From the NCBI GenBank assembly GCA_038249135.1, contig JBBRWO010000019.1:1-26109 (forward strand): a stretch of DNA of 26,109 nucleotides, written 5' to 3'. Position numbers and translations under genes: made by a program. Below, piece after piece: positions 8,576-17,100 of this stretch; positions within the stretch are counted from its first letter, which is position 1, and the number at the start of each line of letters is the position of its first letter. Origin of the DNA: JBBRWO01 sp038249135. Its GTDB lineage: Bacteria > Actinomycetota > Coriobacteriia > Anaerosomatales > JAAXUF01. A model generated the notes under the pieces. That model did not search any database. It saw nothing but the letters and a program-made list of their open reading frames with translations, and was not told the origin of the DNA.

Positions 8576-9094
8576 ATGACGGACTGGGCCGTGCTGTTCG
8601 ACCTCGATGGCACGCTCGTTCAGAGCGTCCGGCTCAAGCCACTTCGCGATGCGCGTCGGTGGCAAGCGGTGTACGCCTTGTTCTCGCTCAGCGAACTACT
8701 GCCCGGGACGCGCGAGATGCTGGCTTCGACGGCGCAGTTCGCGCATATCGGCGTCATCACCATGGCGCCGCGGACATACGCTGAACGCTTGCTTCGCCAT
8801 CATGCCCTTGCCGTGCCGGTACTCGTGGCCTATCACGACGTCGCGAGGTCCGAGTTGAAGCCGCACCCGCGGCCACTCTTGCTCGCTGCCGAGCGCCTCG
8901 GTGTGCCCATCGACCGGCTCATCTACGTCGGAGACGAGGTCCGCGACGTCGTCGCCGCGCGGCGCGCTGGAGCCCACGCCATCGCGTACGGCGATGCGGG
9001 GCTCGAGTACGAGCCCGAGGCCGCGACCGCTGCTGCTTTCGCCCGCGACTGGGCGGCGGTCACCGCGGCAGTCCACCAGATCACGAGTGCCTGA
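8576..9094 (+). CDS. HAD-superfamily hydrolase (phosphatase-like)
   Basis: A 172-aa HAD protein with the expected motifs: FDLDGT with nucleophile D9 and general acid D11, ITM at 61-63 as motif II, K95 in ELKPHP as motif III, and GDEVRD with D120/D124 as motif IV. The region between motifs I and II is short, so the cap is a small C1-type. Family members hydrolyse phosphoesters of small metabolites or nucleotides; the substrate is not evident. The frame is open further upstream to 8453, but the ATG at 8576 gives MTDWAVLFDLDGT, the normal N-terminus, so I chose it. Its stop overlaps the GTG of the DprA-like gene by 8 nt. Together with DprA and phosphoribosyltransferase-like neighbours this suggests a nucleotide-handling module. 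Confidence 0.85.
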   Translation: MTDWAVLFDLDGTLVQSVRLKPLRDARRWQAVYALFSLSELLPGTREMLASTAQFAHIGVITMAPRTYAERLLRHHALAVPVLVAYHDVARSELKPHPRPLLLAAERLGVPIDRLIYVGDEVRDVVAARRAGAHAIAYGDAGLEYEPEAATAAAFARDWAAVTAAVHQITSA

Positions 9095-10118
9095 TATCGA
9101 ACGGCCGAGTTCGCGGGCTGCCTACCTGCTCGCGCTTTCCGCCGTCCCGGGAGTTGGCCCTTGGACGGCTGTCTCGGTCATGCGAGCGTATCCCGAGCCG
9201 GCTGCGCTGTTCGTGGCCTCACCGAGCGAGCGCGAGCAGGCGCTGGGGCGCCGCTTTGCGGGGAAGCTCGCCAGCCTCGCGGCCGAGGAGTGGCCGGCCC
9301 TCTTGGATGCCGGCGAGAACCAAGTCACTTCACACCAGCGCCAGGACGTCCACGTCATCGCGATCGACGACGACGACTATCCTCCGCTAATGCGGCTCAC
9401 TGCGAGCCCGGCGGCCGTGCTGTATGTCCGCGGTGGCCTCGAGGCAGTGGGAAGCGATGCTACCGTCGCAGTGATTGGCACTCGTGAACCAACGGCCAAT
9501 GGGGTGCGGGTCACGCAACACCTGACCCGACGGTTAGGTGAAGCGGGCTTTGTCGTCGTGAGCGGTCTCGCTGCGGGAATCGACCGAGCCGGACACGAAG
9601 GCGCGCTTGAGGCAGGTGCGCCAACCGTGGCCATCCTCGGCACCGCCATCGACAAGATCTATCCGGCGCGGCACAAGCCCCTGGCCGCACAAATCGTGTC
9701 GTCGGGCGGCGCGCTGATAAGTGAATATCCGGCCGGTTTTCCGACGAGCGGTCGCCATTTCGTCGAGCGTGACCGGCTGCAGGCCGCGATGAGCATTGCA
9801 GTCATTGCGGTTCAGACCGGTCTCGAAGGTGGGACCTTGCACACCGTTCGCTTCGCTCGAGAGGCTCACCGGGCCATCCTCGTGCCGAAGCCGATCGAAG
9901 CAGAGCGGGACCACCCCATGTACGGCGGGATCCATGCCCTCGTAGATCGCGGGGCGGCGTCGGTTATCGAAACGCAGGCAGATTATCCGCGTCTGTTCGA
10001 TTTTCTGCAGGCATATAGAGCTTGGTTACGCGACCGTACGGTCCCCCGTCCGACTTTCGGCGACGGCGCCGATCGGCACCTTGACGACGCCGGCGAGCAG
10101 TCGACCCTCGGTCTCTGA
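9087..10118 (+). CDS. DprA-like (SLOG/Rossmann) protein
   Basis: A 343-aa protein of the DprA/Smf family. Residues about 11-45 resemble the N-terminal helix-hairpin-helix/SAM-like region (LSAVPGVGP). The Rossmann core shows AVIGTREPTANG (128-139), SGLAAGIDRAGH (159-170), AILGTAIDKIYPARH, ISEYP and LEGGT. The RNR motif, typical of DNA-binding DprA, reads ERDR (about 227-230), so one key Asn is Asp. No C-terminal winged helix is visible. DprA loads RecA on single-stranded DNA in transformation, while relatives in defence operons are thought to act on nucleotides or DNA. The GTG start at 9087 overlaps the HAD stop and gives the shortest complete domain; the frame is open to 8901, inside the HAD gene. 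The context (HAD, phosphoribosyltransferases) favours a conflict-system role over competence. Confidence 0.88.
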   Translation: MPDIERPSSRAAYLLALSAVPGVGPWTAVSVMRAYPEPAALFVASPSEREQALGRRFAGKLASLAAEEWPALLDAGENQVTSHQRQDVHVIAIDDDDYPPLMRLTASPAAVLYVRGGLEAVGSDATVAVIGTREPTANGVRVTQHLTRRLGEAGFVVVSGLAAGIDRAGHEGALEAGAPTVAILGTAIDKIYPARHKPLAAQIVSSGGALISEYPAGFPTSGRHFVERDRLQAAMSIAVIAVQTGLEGGTLHTVRFAREAHRAILVPKPIEAERDHPMYGGIHALVDRGAASVIETQADYPRLFDFLQAYRAWLRDRTVPRPTFGDGADRHLDDAGEQSTLGL

Positions 10119-10152
10119 ACGAACGCCTCGTCGTTTGTTGCTCCCTGAGCGC

Positions 10153-10863
10153 TCAGCCGGTTCGCGCCACGACGAAGCCACCCACGCTCTCCGCCCCGGC
10201 TTCCACCAGGACTTGGCGGCAGGCGGTGCTAGTGGCGCCCCGCGTGATCACGTCGTCGAGTAGCAGAACACCTGTGACTGACGCTAGCGATCCCATTCGA
10301 GCTGCAGCTTTGGCATGGCCGCGATTGTTCGCGACGTGCCAGGCGAGACCGTGCTCCGTATGGAACTGTTTTCCGCACGCGTTGCAGTAGAGTCCCTTGA
10401 CCAGAGTCGTCGCCGATATTGGCGGACCGCCATAGCGGATCGTCGCCCTGTAGTCCTCGGCTGTCGGCCGCACCGCTGCCTTGTGGGCCGGCACCATCGG
10501 TTCGACGCGCAGCAGCGCATGCGGAATGTGGGCGAGCCATGTGAGCTTGGCGGCGAGTCGCTCGGCAACCCACTCGCACGGCTCACTCGGCGCGTTTGCT
10601 GCACCCTTGGGAGCAGAGCCGACGAACCCGACGTTGCGCCGCCGCAGCTCGTCCTCGAGATTTCGGATCGTCCCGATACACCATGCCAGGACTTCGTCAC
10701 GGGCGGCAGGCTCGTTTTTCGTGAAGTCGAGCACCAGCTGGGTGGCCGCATTGAAACCGTTTCGCTGAAACCGCGCTGGCTTGTAGCGGAATATCGCGTA
10801 GTCGTTATCGCGCCATCCGGTACTCAGTAGCGCGCGCAGCTCATCGCGGTCGTAGGCGCTCAC
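10153..10863 (-). CDS. Phosphoribosyltransferase-like protein with inserted C2H2 zinc finger
   Basis: A 236-aa protein whose C-terminus carries a type I PRTase PRPP-binding loop, VLLLDDVITRGAT (about 199-211, DD at 203-204), as in ComF-like proteins. The N-terminal part (VLDF, VLAW, ATIRYGG) aligns by eye with the second PRTase-like protein at 12503-13522. Between the two lies C160-x2-C163-x12-H176-x6-H183, a C2H2 zinc-finger pattern with the usual Phe and Leu spacing (CGKQF...GLAWH). The second paralogue lacks this insert. The start is a GTG at 10863 (residue 1 of MSAYDRDEL). It lies 39 nt downstream of the SecB-like gene on the same strand, so it is probably the last gene of the toxin-antitoxin-chaperone operon. 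It is convergent with the DprA-like gene, 34 nt apart. Confidence 0.8.
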   Translation of the reverse strand: MSAYDRDELRALLSTGWRDNDYAIFRYKPARFQRNGFNAATQLVLDFTKNEPAARDEVLAWCIGTIRNLEDELRRRNVGFVGSAPKGAANAPSEPCEWVAERLAAKLTWLAHIPHALLRVEPMVPAHKAAVRPTAEDYRATIRYGGPPISATTLVKGLYCNACGKQFHTEHGLAWHVANNRGHAKAAARMGSLASVTGVLLLDDVITRGATSTACRQVLVEAGAESVGGFVVARTG

Positions 10864-10902
10864 TGATTGCGCATCGCGTTCCGTCAGTCGCGGCTTTAGA
10901 AG

Positions 10903-11394
10903 TTAGTCCGCGGGACTGTGGTGGTGCACCGGCTGGATCGTCTTCTGGACGTCAAGTGTGGGCAACGGCGCCATAGTCACGTTCATCATTTTCGTCACTG
11001 ATCCAACGTGGGTGCGCACGTACGGCCAAAGCAGAACCATGGCCTCCAAATGTTGGAAGCGTTCCAGCAATTCAGGCTTGACCTCCTCGAGCGCTTGGAA
11101 GATCCCGAGCACCGAGAGGTGCACGACGGCGGTGTTCCGGCCATCGATCGGACAGGAGACGTCGGCGCCGGCGATCACCGCGAAGCCCGGCAGCGTGTCC
11201 GCCGCGTCGAGCGGTGTGAGCCAAGCATCGACCTGGGGTTTGTCCCCGTCGGTGGCGCGGTAACGTCGACGCTTGGTGCTGATCTCCTGCACCTGCACGT
11301 CCACGAGCTGGACGGCAAACGGCTTTGCGGGACCCTGCGGGATCTTCCGACGCCGCCGTCCAGCCGGCGGCGTTGCCGCCTTGCGGTCTGGCAT
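10903..11394 (-). CDS. SecB-like chaperone of a toxin-antitoxin-chaperone (TAC) system
   Basis: A 163-aa SecB-fold protein: a beta-rich body (FAVQLVDVQVQEIS, AGADVSC, VVHLSVLGIFQ) followed by LLWPYVRTHVGSVTKMM and MAPLPTLDV, the position and pattern of the SecB helix with its P-Y-x-R segment and the G/P-rich strand after it. It has an extra basic N-terminus. The ATG at 11394 overlaps the antitoxin stop by one base (TGATG). A longer frame to 11553 exists but lies inside the antitoxin gene. In known TAC systems such as M. tuberculosis Rv1955-Rv1957, the SecB-like chaperone protects the HigA antitoxin from degradation, and the same gene order is seen here. Confidence 0.83.
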   Translation of the reverse strand: MPDRKAATPPAGRRRRKIPQGPAKPFAVQLVDVQVQEISTKRRRYRATDGDKPQVDAWLTPLDAADTLPGFAVIAGADVSCPIDGRNTAVVHLSVLGIFQALEEVKPELLERFQHLEAMVLLWPYVRTHVGSVTKMMNVTMAPLPTLDVQKTIQPVHHHSPAD

Positions 11395-11948
11395 CACCCG
11401 ACGTCCGCGCGGCGGCGACTCATGTGCGAACCGTGGTGGGGCGCGGCTTCGAACAGTTCTCGGACCTGCTCTATGCGCGACTGGATTGCGTCCAGGGCTT
11501 CCGCGACCTCCGCCTCGGGAGCCTCGCGGATGGTTACCGCATCCGAGCTCCAACTGACTGAAGGCGGGGACGGTCGCGTACCGAACAGCGACACGACGTT
11601 GTCGCGCTCGTCATCGCTCTCAATTTCCTCGACGTCTTCGACAGCGACACGCCCGGCTTCGAACACGGGTCGCCAGTCCATCCCCAAGCCGTCGGCCAGC
11701 GCGCTCAGGAATTTCGTTCCGACCGGATGCCGCCCGGACTCGAGCCGTGCGATCACCGATTGGGTCGTGCCGGCTGCTTCGGCCAGCTCTTTTTGGGTAA
11801 GTCCCTGCGCCGCACGGAGATCGAGGATAGCATCTGCGACATTCGCGTACGGGTAACGAGCGTTGAATGCGGCGGCGAACGCAGGGTCGGCCATCAAGCG
11901 CTCGCGTGCTTCTGCCCAATCGTCCATTGAACGCTGTCGTCTAGTCAT
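11394..11948 (-). CDS. higA: HigA-like antitoxin, XRE helix-turn-helix, TAC type
   Basis: A 184-aa protein. Residues about 37-92 form an XRE-type HTH (ILDLRAAQGLTQKELAEAAG, then TTQSVIARLESG), preceded by a segment EARERLMADPAFAAAF often seen in HigA-type antitoxins. About 85 residues follow the HTH and are rich in acidic and low-complexity sequence. In TAC systems this C-terminal part (chaperone-addiction region) binds the SecB-like partner; that assignment is inference. The ATG at 11948 is chosen because GAGGAG at 11953-11958 on the minus strand sits 4 nt upstream; the alternative Met is at 11927. It overlaps the toxin stop by 8 nt and the chaperone start by 1 nt. It probably represses the operon through the palindrome at 12334-12351. 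Confidence 0.87.
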   Translation of the reverse strand: MTRRQRSMDDWAEARERLMADPAFAAAFNARYPYANVADAILDLRAAQGLTQKELAEAAGTTQSVIARLESGRHPVGTKFLSALADGLGMDWRPVFEAGRVAVEDVEEIESDDERDNVVSLFGTRPSPPSVSWSSDAVTIREAPEAEVAEALDAIQSRIEQVRELFEAAPHHGSHMSRRRADVG

Positions 11949-12318
11949 CGATCTCCTCGAGGTACGCGCGGACGCGCTTGCTAGCGGTATCGCGGACGCG
12001 CAGTGGTAGCTGGTTCTCTGTTTTTCGGAACGGATATGCAACCGCGATCACTGTGCGGTCGGACGCGCGGCCATAGCCGTAGAAAGCACGATATGCACCG
12101 GTCGGATCGTTGACGCGAGCTTCCCAAAGGTTCTCTACGCCTTGGATCCGCTTGGCGAGACGCCGTGAAATCCATTGGCCGGAGACTTCGAGCATGTCGA
12201 AGATGCGGACGAAATCCGACATGACCCGCGTACGCACCTCCTGTTGCGGATGACTCTCGTCGGCCAGCCAGTCGATGACGCGTTCGTGCACGCGCACTTG
12301 ATACCGCCGTACGGTCAT
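11941..12318 (-). CDS. higB: HigB/RelE-family toxin (Gp49-like)
   Basis: A 125-aa protein of the HigB/phage Gp49-like family, whose members are ribosome-dependent mRNA interferases. Visible blocks are LAKRIQGVENLWEARV, then YRAFYGYG, then VIAVAYPFRKTENQLP, matching the family pattern of glWElR, yRvfy and a terminal F-x-K-T. The order toxin-antitoxin-chaperone is that of HigBA-SecB TAC modules rather than the antitoxin-first order of most other TA systems. The ATG at 12318 lies close behind a plausible promoter, leaving a very short leader without a clear Shine-Dalgarno sequence. Confidence 0.87.
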   Translation of the reverse strand: MTVRRYQVRVHERVIDWLADESHPQQEVRTRVMSDFVRIFDMLEVSGQWISRRLAKRIQGVENLWEARVNDPTGAYRAFYGYGRASDRTVIAVAYPFRKTENQLPLRVRDTASKRVRAYLEEIDD

Positions 12319-12331
12319 CGCGTGTAACCAG

Positions 12332-12359
12332 CGTATAGCAGGCGTGCTATATTGCGCAA
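12332..12359 (-). promoter_or_regulatory. Promoter of the higB-higA-secB-like operon
   Basis: On the minus strand TTGCGC (12359-12354) and TATACG (12337-12332) are separated by 16 nt, a plausible -35/-10 pair. The expected transcription start lies a few bases before the higB ATG at 12318, giving a very short leader. The operator palindrome covers the spacer and the -10 element, consistent with autorepression. Confidence 0.55.
12334..12351. promoter_or_regulatory. Operator-like palindrome TATAGCA-N4-TGCTATA
   Basis: A perfect 7+7 inverted repeat with a 4-nt spacer lies between the TAC operon and the divergent phosphoribosyltransferase-like gene. Read as TATAGC-N6-GCTATA it resembles the ATATAGG-N6-CCTATAT operator I recall for the M. 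tuberculosis HigA. It overlaps the -10 of the minus-strand promoter and a TATATT (12348-12353) that could be a -10 for the plus-strand gene, so one repressor might control both directions. Confidence 0.7.
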
Positions 12360-12502
12360 CAGTACGTTCGCTCAGCCGAGCTGCGGTACACAGGCGTCAT
12401 GAATTCCCTTCCGTTGGCCGCGTGTGCCGCGATCGAGAAGGATGGTAGACCGAGCAAGCGCGCCGACGTATGGCCCGGTGGTACGGGGACTTCGCTTCGA
12501 TA

Positions 12503-13522
12503 ATGAACAGCTGCCCACACGGCTTGCCCTGGACAACCTGCGGGGAATGCCAATCCTGGCGCCTGCGGGGTTGGGTTGTACGCGGAGTCGCGACCTCAGC
12601 CCGGCAGCGTGCGGTCAGGCACGAGCGCCCGACACTGCATGCCGAGGATCGCAAGCCTCCGCCTCCGACTAGCGCCGAGAGCAAGCGCCGCAAGCGGCTC
12701 GACCGCAAGGCGGCCACGCAAACCGCCTACCGACGTCTTGCAGGCCTTCCCGAGCCCGAACCGGAACCCGCCGAGTTGAACCTGATCGACACAACGCCGC
12801 CCGTTCGTCAGGTCGCACAACCGGCGTCGCCGGCTCCTCCGGCCAGGCGGGCAGCCGTGCGGAGTCGTGTCCTGTCGGGCACGATCGCAGCGCCACCGTC
12901 GACGGCTCGGGTCACGAAACGACCATGGAGCACCAGCGGACTTCGGAGTGCGGTAACCGACGGTTGGTTTGAAGGCGACGCGTTGGCCTTGTTCATGTAC
13001 ATGGACTCGCGGGATCTTGTGCTCGACTTCAAGGATGGACATCCTCATGCCGTAGCCGAGGTGCTCGCTTGGTTTCGCGGTACAGCGCGACAGATCGCTT
13101 CGCAGGTAGAGCGTCGCGACTGCCGGTACATCGTTTGCGCCCCCCGGCACACGGCGGGCCCTCCGCGCGCATCAGCGGAAGAACTGTGCCGCGAGTTAGC
13201 GGCATCCATACCGGGGCTTCGACATCTGCCCGGTGCACTGGTCCGGACGAAAGTCGTCACTTCCGGGTACCACGACGGCCAGCGATCCACCGAGGATCAG
13301 CACCTAGCAACGATCCGGTATGCAGGTCCAGACCTCGGCCAAAATGCAGGCGGCTTCATCCTGTTTGATGACGTCTTCACCAGCGGCGCTACCTCACGGG
13401 CATGTCGTCGGGTGCTCGTGCGAGCAACTGGCACGCGCAGCGTTCTCTCGCTGTTCATAACGAAAACGTCTGCTCGCCGAGCGTGGCAGCCCGCCCGCGG
13501 TGTCGTGCAGCGACTGCGGTGA
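12503..13522 (+). CDS. Second phosphoribosyltransferase-like protein with N-terminal Cys/His cluster
   Basis: A 339-aa protein ending in a PRTase domain with FILFDDVFTSGAT (about 286-297, DD at 289-290), the PRPP loop. Upstream segments LVLDFKDG, VLAWFRGTARQ, APRHTAGPP and HLATIRYAGP match the first PRTase-like protein block for block, so the two are paralogues. The N-terminus carries C4-x-H6-x6-C13-x2-C16, a possible zinc site, then a long basic and Pro/Ala-rich linker of about 110 residues. This copy lacks the C2H2 insert of its paralogue. The ATG at 12503 is chosen because it starts directly before the Cys cluster; the same frame opens at 12470. No Shine-Dalgarno sequence is evident at either. 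It diverges from the TAC operon. Confidence 0.75.
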   Translation: MNSCPHGLPWTTCGECQSWRLRGWVVRGVATSARQRAVRHERPTLHAEDRKPPPPTSAESKRRKRLDRKAATQTAYRRLAGLPEPEPEPAELNLIDTTPPVRQVAQPASPAPPARRAAVRSRVLSGTIAAPPSTARVTKRPWSTSGLRSAVTDGWFEGDALALFMYMDSRDLVLDFKDGHPHAVAEVLAWFRGTARQIASQVERRDCRYIVCAPRHTAGPPRASAEELCRELAASIPGLRHLPGALVRTKVVTSGYHDGQRSTEDQHLATIRYAGPDLGQNAGGFILFDDVFTSGATSRACRRVLVRATGTRSVLSLFITKTSARRAWQPARGVVQRLR

Positions 13523-14116
13523 CGATCCGAGCGGTGCATTGTGTTCCCGGTCCCGCCTGGTACATCGGCCGCATGGGCTCAGGAACTCTGAGCGATTATG
13601 TGGGACGAAGACAGTCTTGCCGTCATTGTGAGCCGAGTACATGGACGATGCGTTAGGACGATCGGCTGATCTACGTCCGCGCGCATGTTGTCAGAGGCGA
13701 CCTTGATGTTGACGTCCGGTTCACTGAACGAGGACGGCACGGATTAAAAGGTCTCCCGTCCGCACTGAAAGTTCGCCGCCGAGCTCGCGGAGACCAGAAG
13801 CCTCTTTCACGGTTTGGGGACACGCCAGCAGTCGCGGGGCGCCGGTGATCTCGATCATGGCCGCCACGTCGGACGCAACGCGCGCGAATCGCTAGGCATC
13901 GACCATGGGGCGTCGTCCAGGGCCGAGAGCATGGTACCGGCTGGGCGTGGCGGCCACTATTAAAGTGCCAGCGCGCATGACTCGGCGATCGACGCTCGCG
14001 CTATGCGTTCAAGCTGGCACAGCGCTCGGACGGAAACACTCCCAAAGCCGCTCCCGAATGTCCGCCGAACTACCGAAGGCTGCCCCGATAAGCTCCCGAC
14101 GAGTACCTGGTTCTGC
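13523..14116. other. Convergent intergenic stretch, no recognisable gene
   Basis: This lies between the end of the second PRTase-like gene (plus) and the end of the HerA-type ATPase operon (minus). Frames are open on both strands, but none gives a recognisable protein, and no strong stem-loop followed by a T-run was found for either side. It may be a junction between two independently acquired cassettes. Confidence 0.5.
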
Positions 14117-17100
14117 TCACCCCCTTTCGAAGTATGGCTTGATTCGCACCCGGACGAACGGCGCATGCTGCTTGCTGTGCAAAACGCAAGTGAGAGGAGC
14201 CAGTCCCCGCATCACGCCGGCCACATGGTCGGCATCGGGGCCCGACGTCTTCCCGACCACCGTCCGCTGTACTTCCCGGATTTGCTCCAACTGCGTTTGG
14301 CTGAAAAACAATTTGGTGGCCGTCGAGCCGACCACTGCTTCGGGGAGGTCCCTAGGGAACTGAGTGGCAATCACAACGCCAAGTCCGAACGCCCTTCCCT
14401 CGCGCATCAACGGCTCTAGGAATGGAGACTCGACGAGGCGCCATGCTTCATCGAGCACCAGTAGCCTGGTCAGGGTGTGCCGCTGCGGTTGACGTATCAA
14501 ATGGTTATAAAGCGCCATGAGGAAGAATTCAGCGACAGAATTCTTCGTCTCGTCCCCTGGTAGCTGCCCTAGGCGGACGACCGTCGCGCGGTCAGCAACT
14601 CCTCCGAAGGCGCCTGTTGACGCTGTCGCATCGAACAATCCCAGATCGAATATCGGCGACATTCGGCCGAGGAGCGCCTCATTTCCCTTTTCGAGTTCAA
14701 GTTCGGGCCGCACTTCTTCGAACGAGGGATAAGTCTGCTCCGGAGACGGTTGGAATGATGTCGTTGCGACACCCCGAGATTGATACGCTTGTTTCAGGGC
14801 TTCACGGACACGATATGCCTGCTGATCGCCCAGTCGGTAAATTCGCTTGATGATCTCCGCGACTTGGTACAGGTGGTGGGTGGGATTTGCGCGCCCGGTC
14901 CTGACGTCGATCGGCGGTTCCAACGGGTTGAATGGTAGGCTCTCAAAGCTCGGATCATAAACCGAAAACCCTTCAGCCAGTGCGTATTCGGCATCGGCGT
15001 AATCGTCTTTAAAGTCCAGGACGAGGGTTGGCAGACCGTAGTCTCGTAGGTCCCCCACGATAGCTTTGGTTGCCTGAGTCTTCCCGCTACCTGTCTCACC
15101 CGTAATGGCAATGTGAGGGTTCGGGAGTTCATCGCCCGGAAGAGCAGGATCGAACCAGATCTCATGTTCGTGTCCGTAGTTGCCTGGCGCCGTACCAAGA
15201 AGAGCCCGCGGCCGTTCGTTGACTTCGGTCTCCTCTGAGAGATTACTTGGTGGGAGTGGAGAAGGGGGTTGCTCGGGATGTGACCCCTCGACGGTGCCAA
15301 CAGTTTCACCGCTCGCAGCCCCCTCGTCTGCTCCGGTGCGGGCTGAAGAATCCGACCGATCAGATTCGCCTGGGATAGACAAACGCGATGTAAGTGCAGG
15401 AATCCCCTGCTCGTTAAGTTGAGTGATCTGAACTGCCACCGAGTCGGCGCCAACCGTCGCTGCGACCGCTCGTTCGGCAAGCGTCGATGAATCGACTCCT
15501 AGGCGGACGTCCACAAGTTGGCACCGGATACTTGCCGTAACGTTCCCATCCAACAGCCGTTGCAGACGCTCCGCCCAGCTCTTTCGGTGTTCAGCCGGGT
15601 AGATTGACTTCGTCAATTCACGGTAAAGATGCTCACGGACGATTTCCCGGCGGGCCGGCGTTGTGATGAGCTCATCCGCTCTCTGATCTTGAGCGACAAA
15701 CACGGCATTTAGCAACTCGCGAGTCGCGAGGATTTGCTGAATCGCAGGCCCCGTTGCGACGCCGTTGCCGTCGATTTGGTATTCGGTGGTCGGCGATTGA
15801 ACAGCCTTGACTTCGATTACGCTTACAGTGCACGTGGCGCCGGTCCATTCGAACCCAAGAAGGTCCGCGCGGTGAGGATCTGGTGAGAGGTGAAGCCAAC
15901 GGCGAGCGTCCTCTCCATCAAGACTTACGAGCAGACGGTTCGGCGCTTGCCGAAACCATCGCGCCGCTATCAACGTACCCAGCAGCCCCTTGACGCGATT
16001 GTGATTTGTCTTGCCGTTCCGATCTGGTCGCACGTTCATTACGCCCGAATCGAGCAGAGCGCTTAGTTGGGTCAGAAGGTCGTCTAGTTCCGCGTCACTG
16101 ACGAAAGCGTTGTAGTTGCGAACAACCTCACGCAACGGCCGCCGGAAGGTCGCTGCGGAACGGGCGAACGCGGCGACATCTCGCTCGCCTTCCCTGTTCG
16201 TGTAGACACGAATAGCACCGAGCTCCAGGTCCCGGTCCACCTGGCGATCAACGAGAGCGATCGATGCGACTCGGTCAGCAACGGCGTTTAGGGCGCGTCG
16301 CAACTCGGCGTCTTGGTGCACAGAGAGATAATTCGCTCCGCCGCCCTGCGCGACACGACTAACCACCTTGTCATAGGCGTCGAACGGACCGCCAGGAGCA
16401 GGTTCCAATTCAACGGTACGGTGGACCTGGCTGTAGTGAATGCGTCGAGGAACAGCAAGCGGTTGGATGGGATGCGCAGCCGGCCGAGCACGACTCGATT
16501 GACCGGTGCTGCGGTCGAAGATCACTTCAAGGTGTGCTACCTCGCCCTCCGGCGCACCCACCTCCCGATCGTTGAGCTCGCGAACCTCGAATGAGTAGAG
16601 CCGTTCTTTTGTCAGCGACCCGAACAACTGAGCGACACGATCCTCGTCGCTCTCATCAAGGCCCAGTTCGAGCGATAAGCGGTGTGCAGAATGCCGATAG
16701 ATGACAACGTGTGCACCCTCAATCACACGCTCCTCGGCGAGTTGCTCAACCATCGCAAGGAATGCTCCGCTCGCTGGTGGATCGACGAGGGCTAGCCTGA
16801 AACCCGCCATCGCGTGCGGCTCAAACGCCACATATGATTCGATTAGGGTGCGGACGGTAGCCACACCATCGGGCGCAGCATTTGGCTCCAGGGTCTTCCC
16901 GAAGTAAGGAAGGTGTCCAATACGCCCGAGGTAAGGCAATGCATCGCCTGTCCCGATCGCTACTGACGGAACAAAAAGCGATGTAAAGAAATTCGGCAGC
17001 CGCTTTGCTGAATCGACGACGAGTCCCCTGTCCTTGTCATCTAAACGCTCGCGTTGCTGGATCACGATTTCGCAATAGGTGGCGTAGTGCCACAGATGAA

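Noticed and set aside
8901..9086. N-terminal extension of the DprA-like protein
   Set aside because: It lies within the HAD gene in another frame and shows no DprA-like sequence.
13905..14363. Plus-strand open frame at the end of the HerA-type ATPase gene
   Set aside because: Half of it is antisense to the conserved ATPase C-terminus; low-complexity composition and no recognisable domain.
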